Numbered from the stretch's first letter, positions 52,725 through 61,247 are shown. The stretch: DNA of 64,000 nucleotides from Actinomadura flavalba DSM 45200 (GCF_000374305.1 NZ_KB894099.1:62001-126000); one strand, 5' to 3'. Notes: generated by a model from the sequence alone, not told the origin. Numbers and translations: made by a program.

Positions 52725-53561
52725 TTGAAGATTCTCGTTGCCGGTGCGACCGGAGTCGTCGGCCGCCGGATGATCCCGGCACTGGTCGAGGCCGGCCATG
52801 AGGTCGCCGGCACGACGCGGAGCCCCGAGCGCGCCCGGTCCATCGAAGACCAGAAGGCGACCCCGCTCGTCCTCGACGTGTTCGACGCCGACGCCACCCG
52901 TGAGGCCGTCGCCGGGTTCGCGCCCGACGCGATCGTCCACCAGCTCACCGACCTCGCCGGCCGCGACTTCGAGGCCAACTCCCGGTTGCGCATCGCCGGC
53001 ACCCGCAACCTCGTCGACGCCGCGCTCGCCGCCGGTGTCGAGACGATGGTCGCGCAGAGCATCGCGTGGCTGTACGTGCCGGGCACCACGCCCGCCGTCG
53101 AGACCGACGCGCTCGACCCCGCGCCGCAGCCCTACGAGGGCGTCGTGTCGCTGGAGTCGGCCGTCGCGCAGATGCCGCGCGGCGTCGTGCTGCGCTATGG
53201 AGCGTTGTACGGGCCGGGCACCTGGTACGCGCCGGACGGGTTCTTCGCCGAGCAGGCCCGCGCCGGTGAGCAGAAGTCCAACCCGACGTGGACGTCGTTC
53301 GTGCACGTGGACGACGCCGCCGCGGCGGCCGTCGCCGCGCTCGACTGGCCGTCCGGGCCGGTCAACATCGTGGACGACGAGCCCGCCCGCACCGGCGACT
53401 GGCTGCCCGTCTACACCGCGTCCCTCGGCCTCCCGTCGCCGCCGACGGCGCGGCACGCGGCGCCGCTGGCGCGTCCGGTGTCGAACGCGCGGGCGCGCGA
53501 GCTGGGCTGGCGGCCCGCCGTGCCGTCGTGGCGCGAGGGCTTCCGCGATCTGAACGCCTAA
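52725..53561 (+). CDS. NAD-dependent epimerase/dehydratase-type protein (extended SDR)
   Basis: 278 aa from TTG 52725, which follows GGAGG by 8 nt. A GTG at 52710 would put that ribosome site inside the gene. ILVAGATGVVGRRMIPALVEAGH is the Rossmann GxxGxxG, followed by DVFDADATREAV and an extended-SDR core: SIAWLYVPGTTP, LRYGALYGPGTWYAPDG, FVHVDDAAAAAV. The usual YxxxK is not clear, so it may be an atypical binding protein. Its stop overlaps the convergent winged-helix gene by 4 bp. Confidence 0.82.
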   Translation: MKILVAGATGVVGRRMIPALVEAGHEVAGTTRSPERARSIEDQKATPLVLDVFDADATREAVAGFAPDAIVHQLTDLAGRDFEANSRLRIAGTRNLVDAALAAGVETMVAQSIAWLYVPGTTPAVETDALDPAPQPYEGVVSLESAVAQMPRGVVLRYGALYGPGTWYAPDGFFAEQARAGEQKSNPTWTSFVHVDDAAAAAVAALDWPSGPVNIVDDEPARTGDWLPVYTASLGLPSPPTARHAAPLARPVSNARARELGWRPAVPSWREGFRDLNA

Positions 53562-54628
53562 CCCGCGATCTCCACCCGGACGTCCGCCTTCGGGTGGGCG
53601 GCGGAGGCGAGACGTCCGGCCTCGTCCGCGACGGCCTGTTCGTCGGGGATGGGGGCGAACGGGTGGATCGTCACTGTCGCGGTGCCGTTCTTGTGCTCCA
53701 GCTTCCACCGTCCGTGCACGAAGCCGTCCACGAGCAGCGTCGCGCGGATGATGCCGTTGACGGTGAAGATCTCCCTGCGGTGCGCGTCGGAGACGACGCG
53801 GGCGCGGTCGGCGTGGGACAGCGTCAGGTTGTCGAACTCGGGGACCAGGCGGACCGGCGCGGGGGTGTCGGCGTCGGGGCGCGGGGCGTCCGGGAGGTCG
53901 TAGAGGACGCGGCCGTCCTCGTCGCGGAACTCGCGCAGGCCCGGGGCGAGGCGGGCGACGATCTCGCCCAGGTCGGTCAGGCCCGACCACTGCTGGACGT
54001 CGCGGACCGACGCCGGGCCGAACGCGCCCAGGTAGCGCAGGACGAGCGCGTCGATCGTCGGGGCGGGGGGCTCGGCGTCCAGCCAGGTGTCCAGCGTGGT
54101 GTGCCGCGCCAGGCCCGATTTGCCCCATAGGCCGCGCGGCGGCGTCTGGACGAGCGGCAGCGTGTAGCGGACGGCGCGGGCGAGTTCGGCGGCGTCGCGG
54201 TCGGGCCAGCGCCCGGCGATCAGCTCGCGGACCTCCTTGTCGGTGCGCGGCGCTTCGGCGAAGAACGCGCGGGCGGCGTCGAGCGCGTCCGGGAGGTGGG
54301 CGGTGAGCGCGGGGGCGATCGCGCGGGTCAGCAGCGGCTGGACGAGGGCGCGGATCGCGGCGTCGCGGGCGCTCACCAGGTGGATCGTGCCGCGCATCAG
54401 GATCAGGCGGACGGCGTCGCGGCGCTCCAGCGCGCCCGCCAGGTCGTCGAACGCGAAGCCGTCCAGCCGGGACCACAGGCCGAGGTAGGGCGGGGCGGGC
54501 GCCTGCGCCTGGAGGCCGACGAGGTGTTCCAGCGCGTCCAGCACCGGCATCGCGTGGCGCTCCAGCAGGAGCTGCCGCGCCAGGTAGGCGCGGTTGAGGG
54601 ACCTTCGGCCGAGCACGGGCACCGTCAC
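53558..54628 (-). CDS. Winged-helix DNA-binding protein (HTH_42/AlkZ-like)
   Basis: 356 aa from GTG 54628 (VTVPVLGRRSLNRAYLARQ); the frame is open further upstream without a good start. The family signature is present: LEHLVGLQAQAPAPPYLGLWSRL, LMRGTIHLVSARD, GLWGKSGLARHTTLDTWL, LVPEFDNLTLSHADR and VDGFVHGRWKL. AlkZ-type members excise interstrand crosslinks caused by natural products, and the catalytic QxQ motif is visible as QAQ in GLQAQAP. Whether it repairs DNA is inference from the family. Confidence 0.85.
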   Translation of the reverse strand: MTVPVLGRRSLNRAYLARQLLLERHAMPVLDALEHLVGLQAQAPAPPYLGLWSRLDGFAFDDLAGALERRDAVRLILMRGTIHLVSARDAAIRALVQPLLTRAIAPALTAHLPDALDAARAFFAEAPRTDKEVRELIAGRWPDRDAAELARAVRYTLPLVQTPPRGLWGKSGLARHTTLDTWLDAEPPAPTIDALVLRYLGAFGPASVRDVQQWSGLTDLGEIVARLAPGLREFRDEDGRVLYDLPDAPRPDADTPAPVRLVPEFDNLTLSHADRARVVSDAHRREIFTVNGIIRATLLVDGFVHGRWKLEHKNGTATVTIHPFAPIPDEQAVADEAGRLASAAHPKADVRVEIAG

Positions 54629-54795
54629 GCGTCCGGACGATACCGGCCGCCACCGACAGACCCCGGCGGCGGTGCGGGTGGGGTCAGGGGGACGTGGCGG
54701 GAAGGTGAGATTGTCGCCGAACGGGCTCACCGTTCGTGCGTGGTCTGACACGATGAGCGACGAACCGGCTACGTCGTTCTCCCTGGAGGCTTCGC

Positions 54796-55461
54796 GTGTC
54801 CCGTCTGCGTGCCGTCGTGTCCGCGCTCGTCCTGAGCGTCGGCTTCCTGGTCGTTCCCGCTCCCGCGAGCGCGGCGCCACCGCCCCGGGCCGCCGAACGT
54901 CCCGGGACGTGCACGGGCGAGTTCCGGGGCGACGCGCGGCTCGGGCCCAAGCGCCTGCCGAACCGTAAGGAGCGCCCCGTCGGACCGTTGCTGGAGGGCT
55001 GGAAGCGCACCGGGAACCTCGCTCCGGCGGCGTTCTTCGCCCGGTACTGGCGGGCGGAGACGCCGCAGTCCCCGGCAGGCTGGAAGTACCCGCCGAACGA
55101 CGGGTTCGCGACCGTCCGGGACCGCCTCGACAAGAACCGCGTCACGCTGCGTCCGGGCCTGACGCTCGACCGGTTCGGCTCCGAGTACGGCTCGTTCCTC
55201 GCCCCCGCCGGTGACGCCTACGCCAAGCGGTCGCTGCCGCCGCAGAACCTCAACACGCGCGAGCAGGCGTACCCGTGCGACTACCACCGGTACCGCGTCC
55301 GCAAGGCGTTCCCCGTGTGGCAGGGCCGGATCGCGCCGTGGTTCGCGCAGCCCGGCGGCGGCCGCCAGATCATGCTCGACCCGGCGCTGCTGTCGCCCGG
55401 GCCCGACCAGCGGCTCAACGTCGGCTGGCTCGTCGCGAACGGCTACCTTGCCCGCGCCTGA
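54796..55461 (+). CDS. Secreted TNT-domain protein, probable NAD glycohydrolase
   Basis: 221 aa. The signal peptide (residues 1-27, cleavage after ASA) is followed by a linker and a C-terminal TNT domain (about 94-221) like that of the M. tuberculosis CpnT toxin, which hydrolyses NAD+. Domain hallmarks are KYPPNDGF, LTLDRFGSEYGSFLAPAG (Arg126), YHRYRVRKAFPV (His164) and PWFAQPGGGRQIML (Gln191). By position Arg126, His164 and Gln191 fit the CpnT active-site Arg, His and Gln. Cys39 and Cys161 could form a disulfide. GTG start with GGAGG six bases upstream. The next ORF overlaps its end. Confidence 0.85.
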   Translation: MSRLRAVVSALVLSVGFLVVPAPASAAPPPRAAERPGTCTGEFRGDARLGPKRLPNRKERPVGPLLEGWKRTGNLAPAAFFARYWRAETPQSPAGWKYPPNDGFATVRDRLDKNRVTLRPGLTLDRFGSEYGSFLAPAGDAYAKRSLPPQNLNTREQAYPCDYHRYRVRKAFPVWQGRIAPWFAQPGGGRQIMLDPALLSPGPDQRLNVGWLVANGYLARA

Positions 55462-55717
55462 CCCGTCCGACCGCCGCGCGCTGCACTCGCTGCTGCGCGC
55501 GGCGGCCGTCCCGGACGACCTCTACTTCATCGAGGGCGAGCACGAGCCGTCCCCGCTCCCCGTCGACTTCGTCTACCTGCGCCGCTCCCCGTCGTCACCC
55601 GGCCTCTGGGAGACGGGCATCTACGAACGCGGCGAGTGGAGAGCCGACCCCCCGCACCCCACCGAACCGAGCGCCTGCAACCGCCTGCTCGCCCTCGCCC
55701 TCCCCCACCGCGAGTAA
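55448..55717 (+). CDS. Small protein overlapping the TNT gene, candidate immunity factor
   Basis: 89 aa beginning at TTG 55448 inside the last codons of the TNT gene (14-bp overlap, different frame). The sequence has DDLYFIEGEHEPSPLPVDFVYLRR, LWETGIYERGEW and SACNRLLALALPH. It is acidic, compact and without a signal peptide, so it would stay in the cytoplasm. Toxin-immunity pairs commonly show this order and coupling, and a cytoplasmic NADase inhibitor (IFT) protects M. tuberculosis from TNT. No recognisable similarity to IFT is claimed; the role is inference. Confidence 0.65.
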   Translation: MPAPDPSDRRALHSLLRAAAVPDDLYFIEGEHEPSPLPVDFVYLRRSPSSPGLWETGIYERGEWRADPPHPTEPSACNRLLALALPHRE

Positions 55718-55727
55718 CCGGCCGCCC

Positions 55728-55774
55728 TTGACAGCGGCGGATGCGTGAACGATGGTTCATGAACACATGTTCAT
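55728..55774 (+). promoter_or_regulatory. Promoter with tandem GTTCAT/ATGAAC operators before the methyltransferase gene
   Basis: TTGACA (55728-55733) and GATGGT (55751-55756) are 17 bp apart. Two overlapping 16-bp palindromes of the form (A/G)TGAAC-N4-GTTCAT lie at 55745-55760 and 55759-55774, covering the -10 and the start site. The TetR encoded three genes downstream is the likely binder. The placement supports the ATG at 55785 as the true start. Confidence 0.65.
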
Positions 55775-55784
55775 GGAGGGTCGG

Positions 55785-56597
55785 ATGATCGTCAACACTC
55801 ATCAGCACGAGGCGTGGAACGGGTACGAGGGGCGGCACTGGGCGGAGCGGTACGACCGGTTCGACGCGGTGAACGGCGGGTTCAACCACCACGTTCTGGA
55901 CCTGCTGCGCCCGGGCGACCGGGTGCTCGACGTCGGCTGCGGCGCGGGGCAGCTCACCCGGCTCGCCGCCGGGCGCACCGCGCACGCGACCGGCCTCGAC
56001 CTGTCCGCGCCGATGCTGGCCCGCGCCCGGACGCGCGCCGAGGCCGAGGACGTCCCGAACGTCACGTTCGAGCAGGGCGACGCGCAGGTGCACCCGCTGC
56101 CCGCCGGGGCGTTCGACGTCGCGATCAGCCGGTTCGGCGTGATGTTCTTCGTCGACCCGGTCTCCGCCTTCGCCAACATCGGCCGCGCCCTGCGGCCCGG
56201 CGGACGCGTCGCGTTCGTCGCGATGGCCGCCATCTCCGACCACGACCTAGCCGACGTCTTCGCGTCTCTCGGCACCCCCGCCCCGACCGGCGCGGACGGC
56301 ACCGGCCCGACGTCCCTGTCCGACCCCGCCCGCGTCCACGCCCTCCTCACGGCGGCGGGCTTCGACGCGCCGGCCTGCGCCCGCGTGGACGCCGAGCAGG
56401 TCTGGGGCCGCGACGCCGCCGACGCGGCGGCCTTCTTCCTGGAGTGGGGCCCCGTCCGCCACGCACTCCGCGACGCGTCCCCCGAGGCGACCGCCGAAGC
56501 CCGCCGAGCGGCGACGGAGGCACTCGGCCGCTACGAGAGCAACGGCGCCGTCCGCCTGACGGGCGCCGCCTGGCTGATCACGGCGACCCGCCCATGA
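55785..56597 (+). CDS. Class I SAM-dependent methyltransferase
   Basis: 270 aa. Motif I VLDVGCGAGQLTRLAAG (about 47-63), post-motif TGLDLSAPML, motif II-like FEQGDAQVHPLPAGAFDVAISRFGVMFFVDP and RALRPGGRVAFVAM. This is the UbiE/COQ5-like group for small molecules; the substrate is unknown. ATG 55785 has GGAGGG four bases upstream; earlier ATGs fall inside the operator. The stop shares ATGA with the following pseudogene. Confidence 0.87.
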   Translation: MIVNTHQHEAWNGYEGRHWAERYDRFDAVNGGFNHHVLDLLRPGDRVLDVGCGAGQLTRLAAGRTAHATGLDLSAPMLARARTRAEAEDVPNVTFEQGDAQVHPLPAGAFDVAISRFGVMFFVDPVSAFANIGRALRPGGRVAFVAMAAISDHDLADVFASLGTPAPTGADGTGPTSLSDPARVHALLTAAGFDAPACARVDAEQVWGRDAADAAAFFLEWGPVRHALRDASPEATAEARRAATEALGRYESNGAVRLTGAAWLITATRP

Positions 56598-56960
56598 CCC
56601 CCGAGAACACGGCCGGGGCCCGGCTCGGGCGGGTGCTCGTCGTTGGCGGGTTCGGGGCCGCGGGGCGGGTCGCGGCCCGGGCACTGGTCGGGCGCGCGGG
56701 CGAGGTCGTCGCGGCGGGGCGGGGCGCTGCCGGGGGTGCGGGCGGTGCGGCTCGACGTCGGTGACGCCGGGGCCGTCGCGGACGCGCTCGACGGCGTGGA
56801 CGCGGTGCTCATGTGCGCCGACCGCCGGAACACCGCGCTGGCGCGGGCGTGCCTGGAACGCGGGATCGCGTACGCGGACGAGGTCATCGCCCCGCGGCCT
56901 TTCCTGGAGGTGCTGGCGGGGCACGGCTTCACCGCCGCCCTCTCCTACGATGAGCGGTGA
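56594..56960 (+). pseudogene. Frameshifted and truncated saccharopine-dehydrogenase-like remnant
   Basis: The first frame reads GRVLVVGGFGAAGRVAARALVG, a Rossmann start, then runs into Arg codons and a stop at 56764. The second frame picks up near 56720 with GVRAVRLDVGDAGAVADALDGVDAVLMCADR and ends ALACLERG-like, then FTAALSYDER at 56960. Joined, these form the N-terminal third of a saccharopine dehydrogenase-like protein (normally about 350 aa). The shift occurs in a G-rich tract and could be a sequencing error, but the missing C-terminus is not explained by that. Confidence 0.7.
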
Positions 56961-57571
56961 TGCCCCCACGAACCGCCACGTCCCTGCACCGCGACGGCCG
57001 CTCCCTCCGCGACCACCTCATCGCGACGGCCGAACGCCTCATCACGGCCCGGGGCACGACGGGCCTGACGGTCCGCGCCATCGCCCGCGAGGCGAACGTC
57101 GCCGTCGGCCTGCTCTACAACCACTTCGAGGACAAGGAAGAACTCCTCGCGCTGGCGATGCGCGCCTACCTGACGTCGGCCCAGCGGTCCCTGCCGCCGC
57201 TCCCCGCCCCGGCCGACGTCCCCCTCGACGACCTGCTCCGCGCCCACATCGCCCACGGCACGGCCCTGCACGCGGCGATCCTCCCGGCACTCGCGGGCCT
57301 GACGACGCAGCCCGAGGTCCTGCGCCGCCTGGCGGCGCTCCCGTCGCCCGACCCGGACTGGCGGCACCGCCTGGCGGCCGACCTCGCCGCCGCCCGCGAC
57401 CTCGGCCGCATCGCCCCGGACGTCGACGTCACGGCCGCCACGACACTGATCGTCGGCGCCTGCCACGAACCCGTCGTAGCGACCCTCCTGGGAGCCCCAT
57501 CCCCGCCCCCACCGAACGTGGACACCCTCGTAACGACGATCCTCACCGGCCTACGCCCCCGCCCCACCTGA
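56957..57571 (+). CDS. TetR-family regulator
   Basis: 204 aa. HTH: HLIATAERLITARG, GLTVRAIAREANVAVGLLYNHFEDKEELL. The ligand domain is Leu/Ala-rich. GTG 56957 or ATG 56960 can start; both overlap the pseudogene stop. It probably controls the GTTCAT-type palindromes before the methyltransferase gene. The C-terminus PPPPNVDTLVTTILTGLRP is echoed twice more, out of frame, after the stop codon. Confidence 0.86.
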   Translation: MMPPRTATSLHRDGRSLRDHLIATAERLITARGTTGLTVRAIAREANVAVGLLYNHFEDKEELLALAMRAYLTSAQRSLPPLPAPADVPLDDLLRAHIAHGTALHAAILPALAGLTTQPEVLRRLAALPSPDPDWRHRLAADLAAARDLGRIAPDVDVTAATTLIVGACHEPVVATLLGAPSPPPPNVDTLVTTILTGLRPRPT

Positions 57572-57729
57572 AACCGGCGCCGCCGCCGGAGCCCAAAGTG
57601 GACGTCCTCGTGGCGACGATCATCGCCGGGCTACTCCCCGCCTCGCCGGAAGCGGCGCCCCGGCCGCCACCGCCGGACGGGGCCGCCCTCGTGGCGGCGA
57701 TCCTCGACGGCCTGCGTCCGCGAGACGCC
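57484..57729 (+). repeat. Triplicated 3' end of the TetR gene
   Basis: The coding end of the TetR gene (PPPPNVDTLVTTILTGLRP) is followed after the TGA by two further degenerate copies in another frame: PPEPKVDVLVATIIAGLLP and PPPDGAALVAAILDGLRP, ending in TGA at 57732. The copies are 70-95 bp long. They look like local duplication of a gene terminus; the rest of the gap to 57827 holds nothing recognisable. Confidence 0.7.
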
Positions 57730-57827
57730 TGAAGGCGGCTACCGGGGACGTCGCGCCGGACGGCATCAGGCGGTCGCCGTACATCTTCGTGCGCGGCGCC
57801 CCGGTGGTGGTCGGGGCGGCGGGTGGG

Positions 57828-59600
57828 TCAGGCGGTTGCCGTGGCGGCGGCGCGGCCGGCGGTGCGGCCGGAGAAGAGGCAGCCGCCGAGGAAGGTGCCC
57901 TCCAGGGAGCGGTAGCCGTGGACGCCGCCGCCGCCGAACCCGGCGACCTCGCCCGCCGCGTAGAGGCCGGGGATCGGGGAGCCGTTCGCGCCGAGGACGC
58001 GGCCGGACAGGTCCGTCTGGAGGCCGCCGAGCGTCTTGCGGGTGAGGATGTTGAGCCGGACGGCGATGAGCGGGCCGTTCTTCGGGTCGAGGATCTTGTG
58101 CGGGCTCGCGGTGCGGGAGAGCTGGTCGCCCCGGTACTCGCGGGCGTTATGGATCGCCATGACCTGGAGGTCCTTGCCGAACGGGTTGTCGATCTGCCGG
58201 TCGCGGTCCTCGATCTGGCGGCGCAGGTCGGCCAGGTCGATGAGGTTCGTGCCCGTCAGCCGGTTCATGCCCGCGACCAGATCGGGCAGGGTGTTCGCGA
58301 CGACGAAGTCCGCGCCGCGCTTCTTGAACCGCTCGACCGGCTCGGGACTCTGCCAGATCCGCGACAGCGTGAGCGGAATGTCCTTGTTCGTCAGGTCGGG
58401 GTTCTGCTCGGAGCCCGACAGCGCGAACTCCTTCTCGATGATCTTCTGGGTGGCGACGAACCAGGAGTAGTCGTACCCGGACTGCATGATCGTGCCGAGG
58501 GTGCCGAGCGTGTCGAACCCGGGCAGGTTCGGCACCGGGAAGCGCTTGCCGCGCGCGTCCAGCCACAGCGACGAGGGCCCCGGCAGGATGCGGATGCCGT
58601 GCCGCGCCCAGATCGGGTCGTAGTTCTGGATGCCCTCGGTGTAGTGCCACATCCGGTCGCGGTTCACCACCCGGCCGCCCGCCGCCTCGGTGATGCCGAG
58701 CATCCGGCCGTCCACGTGCTCGGGCACGCCCGCGATCATCCGCTCGGGCGGCGTCCCGAGCCGCGACGGCCAGTTCTGCCGGACGAGGTCGAAGTTCGCG
58801 CCGATCCCGCCGGACGTCACGATGACGACGGGCGCGTGCAGCTCGAACTCCCCGACGACCGTGCGCGACGACTTCGTCCCGCGCTTGGCGTCGCTCGGCT
58901 CCAGGACGGCGCCGCGCACCCCGTCCACGGCGCCGTTGGTGATGGTCAGCCCGTCCACGCGGTGCCGGAACCGGAACTCGACGCGGCCCTTCTTCACCGC
59001 GTCCCGCACCCGCTTCTCGAACGGCTCGACGACGCCGGGCCCGGTGCCCCACGTGATGTGGAAGCGCGGCACGGAGTTGCCGTGCCCGTCGGCGAGGTAG
59101 CCGCCGCGCTCGGCCCAGCCGGGGATCGGGAACCACTGCATGCCCATCTTGCTGAGCCATGCCCGCTTCTCCCCGGACGCGAAGTTCACGTACGCCTCGG
59201 CCCACTTGTAGGCCCAGTGGTCCTGTCCGGCGGGGTCGGTGACGCCCCGGTCGAACCCGGCGGTGCCGCGCCAGTCGGCCCAGGCCAGGTCGCGGGAGTC
59301 CTTGACGCCCATGAACCGCTGCTCGGGCGAGTCGACGAAGAACAGGCCGCCGAACGACCAGAACGCCTGCCCGCCGAGGCTCTGCTCGGGCTCCTGGTCG
59401 AGCAGCAGGACCTTGCGCCCGGCGTCGGCGAGTTCGGCGGCGGCGACGAGCCCGGCCAGGCCGCCGCCGACGACGATCGCGTCGGCGTCCTGCGCGGGCG
59501 CTCCGGCGGCGTGGTGCAGCGGCAGCGCCGCGGTCGCGGCGAGCGTGCCGCCCGCGACGAGCGCGCCGCGGCGGGTGAGGGTGGTGGGGTTCTCGTCCAT
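57828..59600 (-). CDS. Tat-exported FAD-dependent dehydrogenase (KstD/fumarate-reductase-like)
   Basis: 590 aa. A twin-arginine signal (TLTRRGALVAGGTLAATAALP) is followed by the FAD motif AIVVGGGLAGLVAAAELADAG (about 41-61). VVIVTSGGIGANFDLVRQNWP and the C-terminal IPGLYAAGEVAGFGGGGVHGYRSLEGTFLGG complete the flavoprotein pattern. The family includes 3-ketosteroid dehydrogenases and PRK12834-type FAD dehydrogenases; the substrate is unknown. A Tat signal means folded export with bound FAD. It is downstream of a TfoX-like gene on the same strand. Confidence 0.87.
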   Translation of the reverse strand: MDENPTTLTRRGALVAGGTLAATAALPLHHAAGAPAQDADAIVVGGGLAGLVAAAELADAGRKVLLLDQEPEQSLGGQAFWSFGGLFFVDSPEQRFMGVKDSRDLAWADWRGTAGFDRGVTDPAGQDHWAYKWAEAYVNFASGEKRAWLSKMGMQWFPIPGWAERGGYLADGHGNSVPRFHITWGTGPGVVEPFEKRVRDAVKKGRVEFRFRHRVDGLTITNGAVDGVRGAVLEPSDAKRGTKSSRTVVGEFELHAPVVIVTSGGIGANFDLVRQNWPSRLGTPPERMIAGVPEHVDGRMLGITEAAGGRVVNRDRMWHYTEGIQNYDPIWARHGIRILPGPSSLWLDARGKRFPVPNLPGFDTLGTLGTIMQSGYDYSWFVATQKIIEKEFALSGSEQNPDLTNKDIPLTLSRIWQSPEPVERFKKRGADFVVANTLPDLVAGMNRLTGTNLIDLADLRRQIEDRDRQIDNPFGKDLQVMAIHNAREYRGDQLSRTASPHKILDPKNGPLIAVRLNILTRKTLGGLQTDLSGRVLGANGSPIPGLYAAGEVAGFGGGGVHGYRSLEGTFLGGCLFSGRTAGRAAATATA

Positions 59601-59725
59601 GGGGGTGGGCCTTCCGACGAGGGGGGCGGGGACCTCACAGGCAACCAGCCGGGCCCTACCGAGCGGTAGTCCGCGATCCCCAACGCCCGCCGCACCCCGT
59701 TGGAGGCCGCCCACAACGGGCGGGA

Positions 59726-60055
59726 TCAGCGCGGGCGGCTCAGCGCGGCCTCGGCGAGGTCGGTCCACCGGGCGGCCGACGCGTGGGGCACGACGACCCA
59801 GTCGCGCATCTCGCGGCCCATCCCGGACGGGTCGAACAGCGCCGCCCCGGGCAGGCCGAGCGCCTCGGCGTGCTCGGCGGTGTCGCGGACGAGCCGGAAC
59901 ACCATCGCGCCGTCGCGCTGGAGACTCGCGAACACCTTCCCGTTGCGGTCCTTGAGGGCGGGGCTGCCCATCATCCGGGAGATGCCCACCCCCAGGTCGG
60001 CCAGTTCCGCCCCGACCCGCCGAAAGTCCTCGTCCGCGCTCAGCACGAAGATCAC
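59726..60055 (-). CDS. TfoX-N/YjbR-like small protein
   Basis: About 109 aa from GTG 60055. FRRVGAELADLGVGISRMMGSPALKDRNGKVFASL, then MVFRLVRDTAEHAEALGLPGAALFDPSGMGREMRDWVVV, follows the TfoX N-terminal domain pattern (MFG-like turn, GKxFA, GRxMxxWV). These stand-alone domains have no established role. GTG 60046 is an alternative start. It is divergent from the PucR-type regulator over 64 bp. Confidence 0.75.
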   Translation of the reverse strand: MIFVLSADEDFRRVGAELADLGVGISRMMGSPALKDRNGKVFASLQRDGAMVFRLVRDTAEHAEALGLPGAALFDPSGMGREMRDWVVVPHASAARWTDLAEAALSRPR

Positions 60056-60119
60056 GCTAGCACCGGCCGGGAGGTCGCCTGTTACTGTGCCGGGTATCAC
60101 AGGCGGAAGGGCGGAGCCG

Positions 60120-61247
60120 ATGGCCGCCGAGGTGAACCGCGGGCTGCTCGCCGGAATCCTGCGGTCGATGGCCGAGGACGAGGACGTGATCGCGGACGTC
60201 GTCGCGACGGCGCGGGAGCACTCGCCCGGGGTGGCGCGGCTGCCGGTCGCCGAGACGCGGCGGCACATCGTGGCGATGCTCGGCGCCGCGCACGGCTGGT
60301 TCGAGGACGAGGACGCCGCCGAGTTCGACGCGGCGGCGGCGCTCGGCTCGGACCGGGCGGCGCAGGGCGTGCCGATCACGTCGCTGATCCAGGGCGTGCA
60401 GGCGGGCCGGTCCCGCGCGATCGAGATCGTCGTGGCGCGGGCCCGCGCGGCGGGCGTCCCGGACGACGTGGTGCTGGATTCGGTGCTGGCGGGCAAGCAC
60501 TACACCGACACGCTCGAACGCCACGTGATCAACGGCTACCACACGGCGGAGCTGGCGCTGTCCCGCACGGCGCGCGACGTCCGCACGCAGGTGCTGCGCC
60601 GCCTGCTGCTGGCGGACGGTCCGCCGCCGCCCGCCGACGAGGTCGCCCGCGCGGGCCTCGACCCGGACCTGCCGCACCACTGCGTGCTGTCCACGGTGAG
60701 CGACCCGGTGCTGGCGCGCGTCCTGGAGCAGCGCCTGTCGGGCGCGGGCGGCGTGTTCGGGCTGGTCGAGGGCCGTCTGACGGGGTTGACGCCGCGTCTT
60801 CCGGCGTCGCTGCGCGCCGACGCGCTGATCGTCACGACGCCCGCCGCGCCGCTCGCGGACATCCGTCCGCTGCACGGCGCGCTCAGCGCGGCCGTCCGCA
60901 CGGCCGAGCAGCGCGGCGCGACCGGCGTCCACACGCTGGCCGACCTGGCGGGCGAGACGGCGCTCGCCGCGCAGCCGGTGCTGGCGGCCGTCCTGTGCGG
61001 CACGCTGCTGGCGGGCCTGGACCGCGCCGACACGTTCCACCGCGAGATCGCCCAGACGGCCCTGACGTTCCTGGACCACGGCCAGCGCCTCGACCAGACC
61101 GCCGCCGCGCTGCACGCCCACCCCAACACGATCCGCTACCGCCTGACTCGCTTCCACCGGCTCACCGGCACGCCGCTCGCGCCCACCACGGTCCTCGACA
61201 CGCTGCGCTGGTGGTGGTCGCTGCACACGTGGCTGACCACGGCGTGA
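60120..61247 (+). CDS. PucR/CdaR-type transcriptional regulator
   Basis: 375 aa. A helical N-terminal sensor domain (RsbRD-like, about 1-160), a GGDEF-like middle (about 170-290) and a C-terminal PucR HTH: RLDQTAAALHAHPNTIRYRLTRFHRLTG. The ATG at 60120 has GGAAGGGCGGAG upstream. Such regulators respond to small metabolites and often control a neighbouring catabolic gene; the divergent TfoX-like and FAD dehydrogenase genes are candidates. Confidence 0.87.
   Translation: MAAEVNRGLLAGILRSMAEDEDVIADVVATAREHSPGVARLPVAETRRHIVAMLGAAHGWFEDEDAAEFDAAAALGSDRAAQGVPITSLIQGVQAGRSRAIEIVVARARAAGVPDDVVLDSVLAGKHYTDTLERHVINGYHTAELALSRTARDVRTQVLRRLLLADGPPPPADEVARAGLDPDLPHHCVLSTVSDPVLARVLEQRLSGAGGVFGLVEGRLTGLTPRLPASLRADALIVTTPAAPLADIRPLHGALSAAVRTAEQRGATGVHTLADLAGETALAAQPVLAAVLCGTLLAGLDRADTFHREIAQTALTFLDHGQRLDQTAAALHAHPNTIRYRLTRFHRLTGTPLAPTTVLDTLRWWWSLHTWLTTA

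Noticed and set aside
56643..56960. Independent small gene starting MAGSGPRGG
   Set aside because: Its first 30 residues are out-of-frame translation of the dehydrogenase N-terminus. The rest is the displaced remainder of the same protein.
57572..57732. Separate small gene after the TetR stop
   Set aside because: It has no start codon or ribosome site and consists of repeats of the TetR C-terminal segment.
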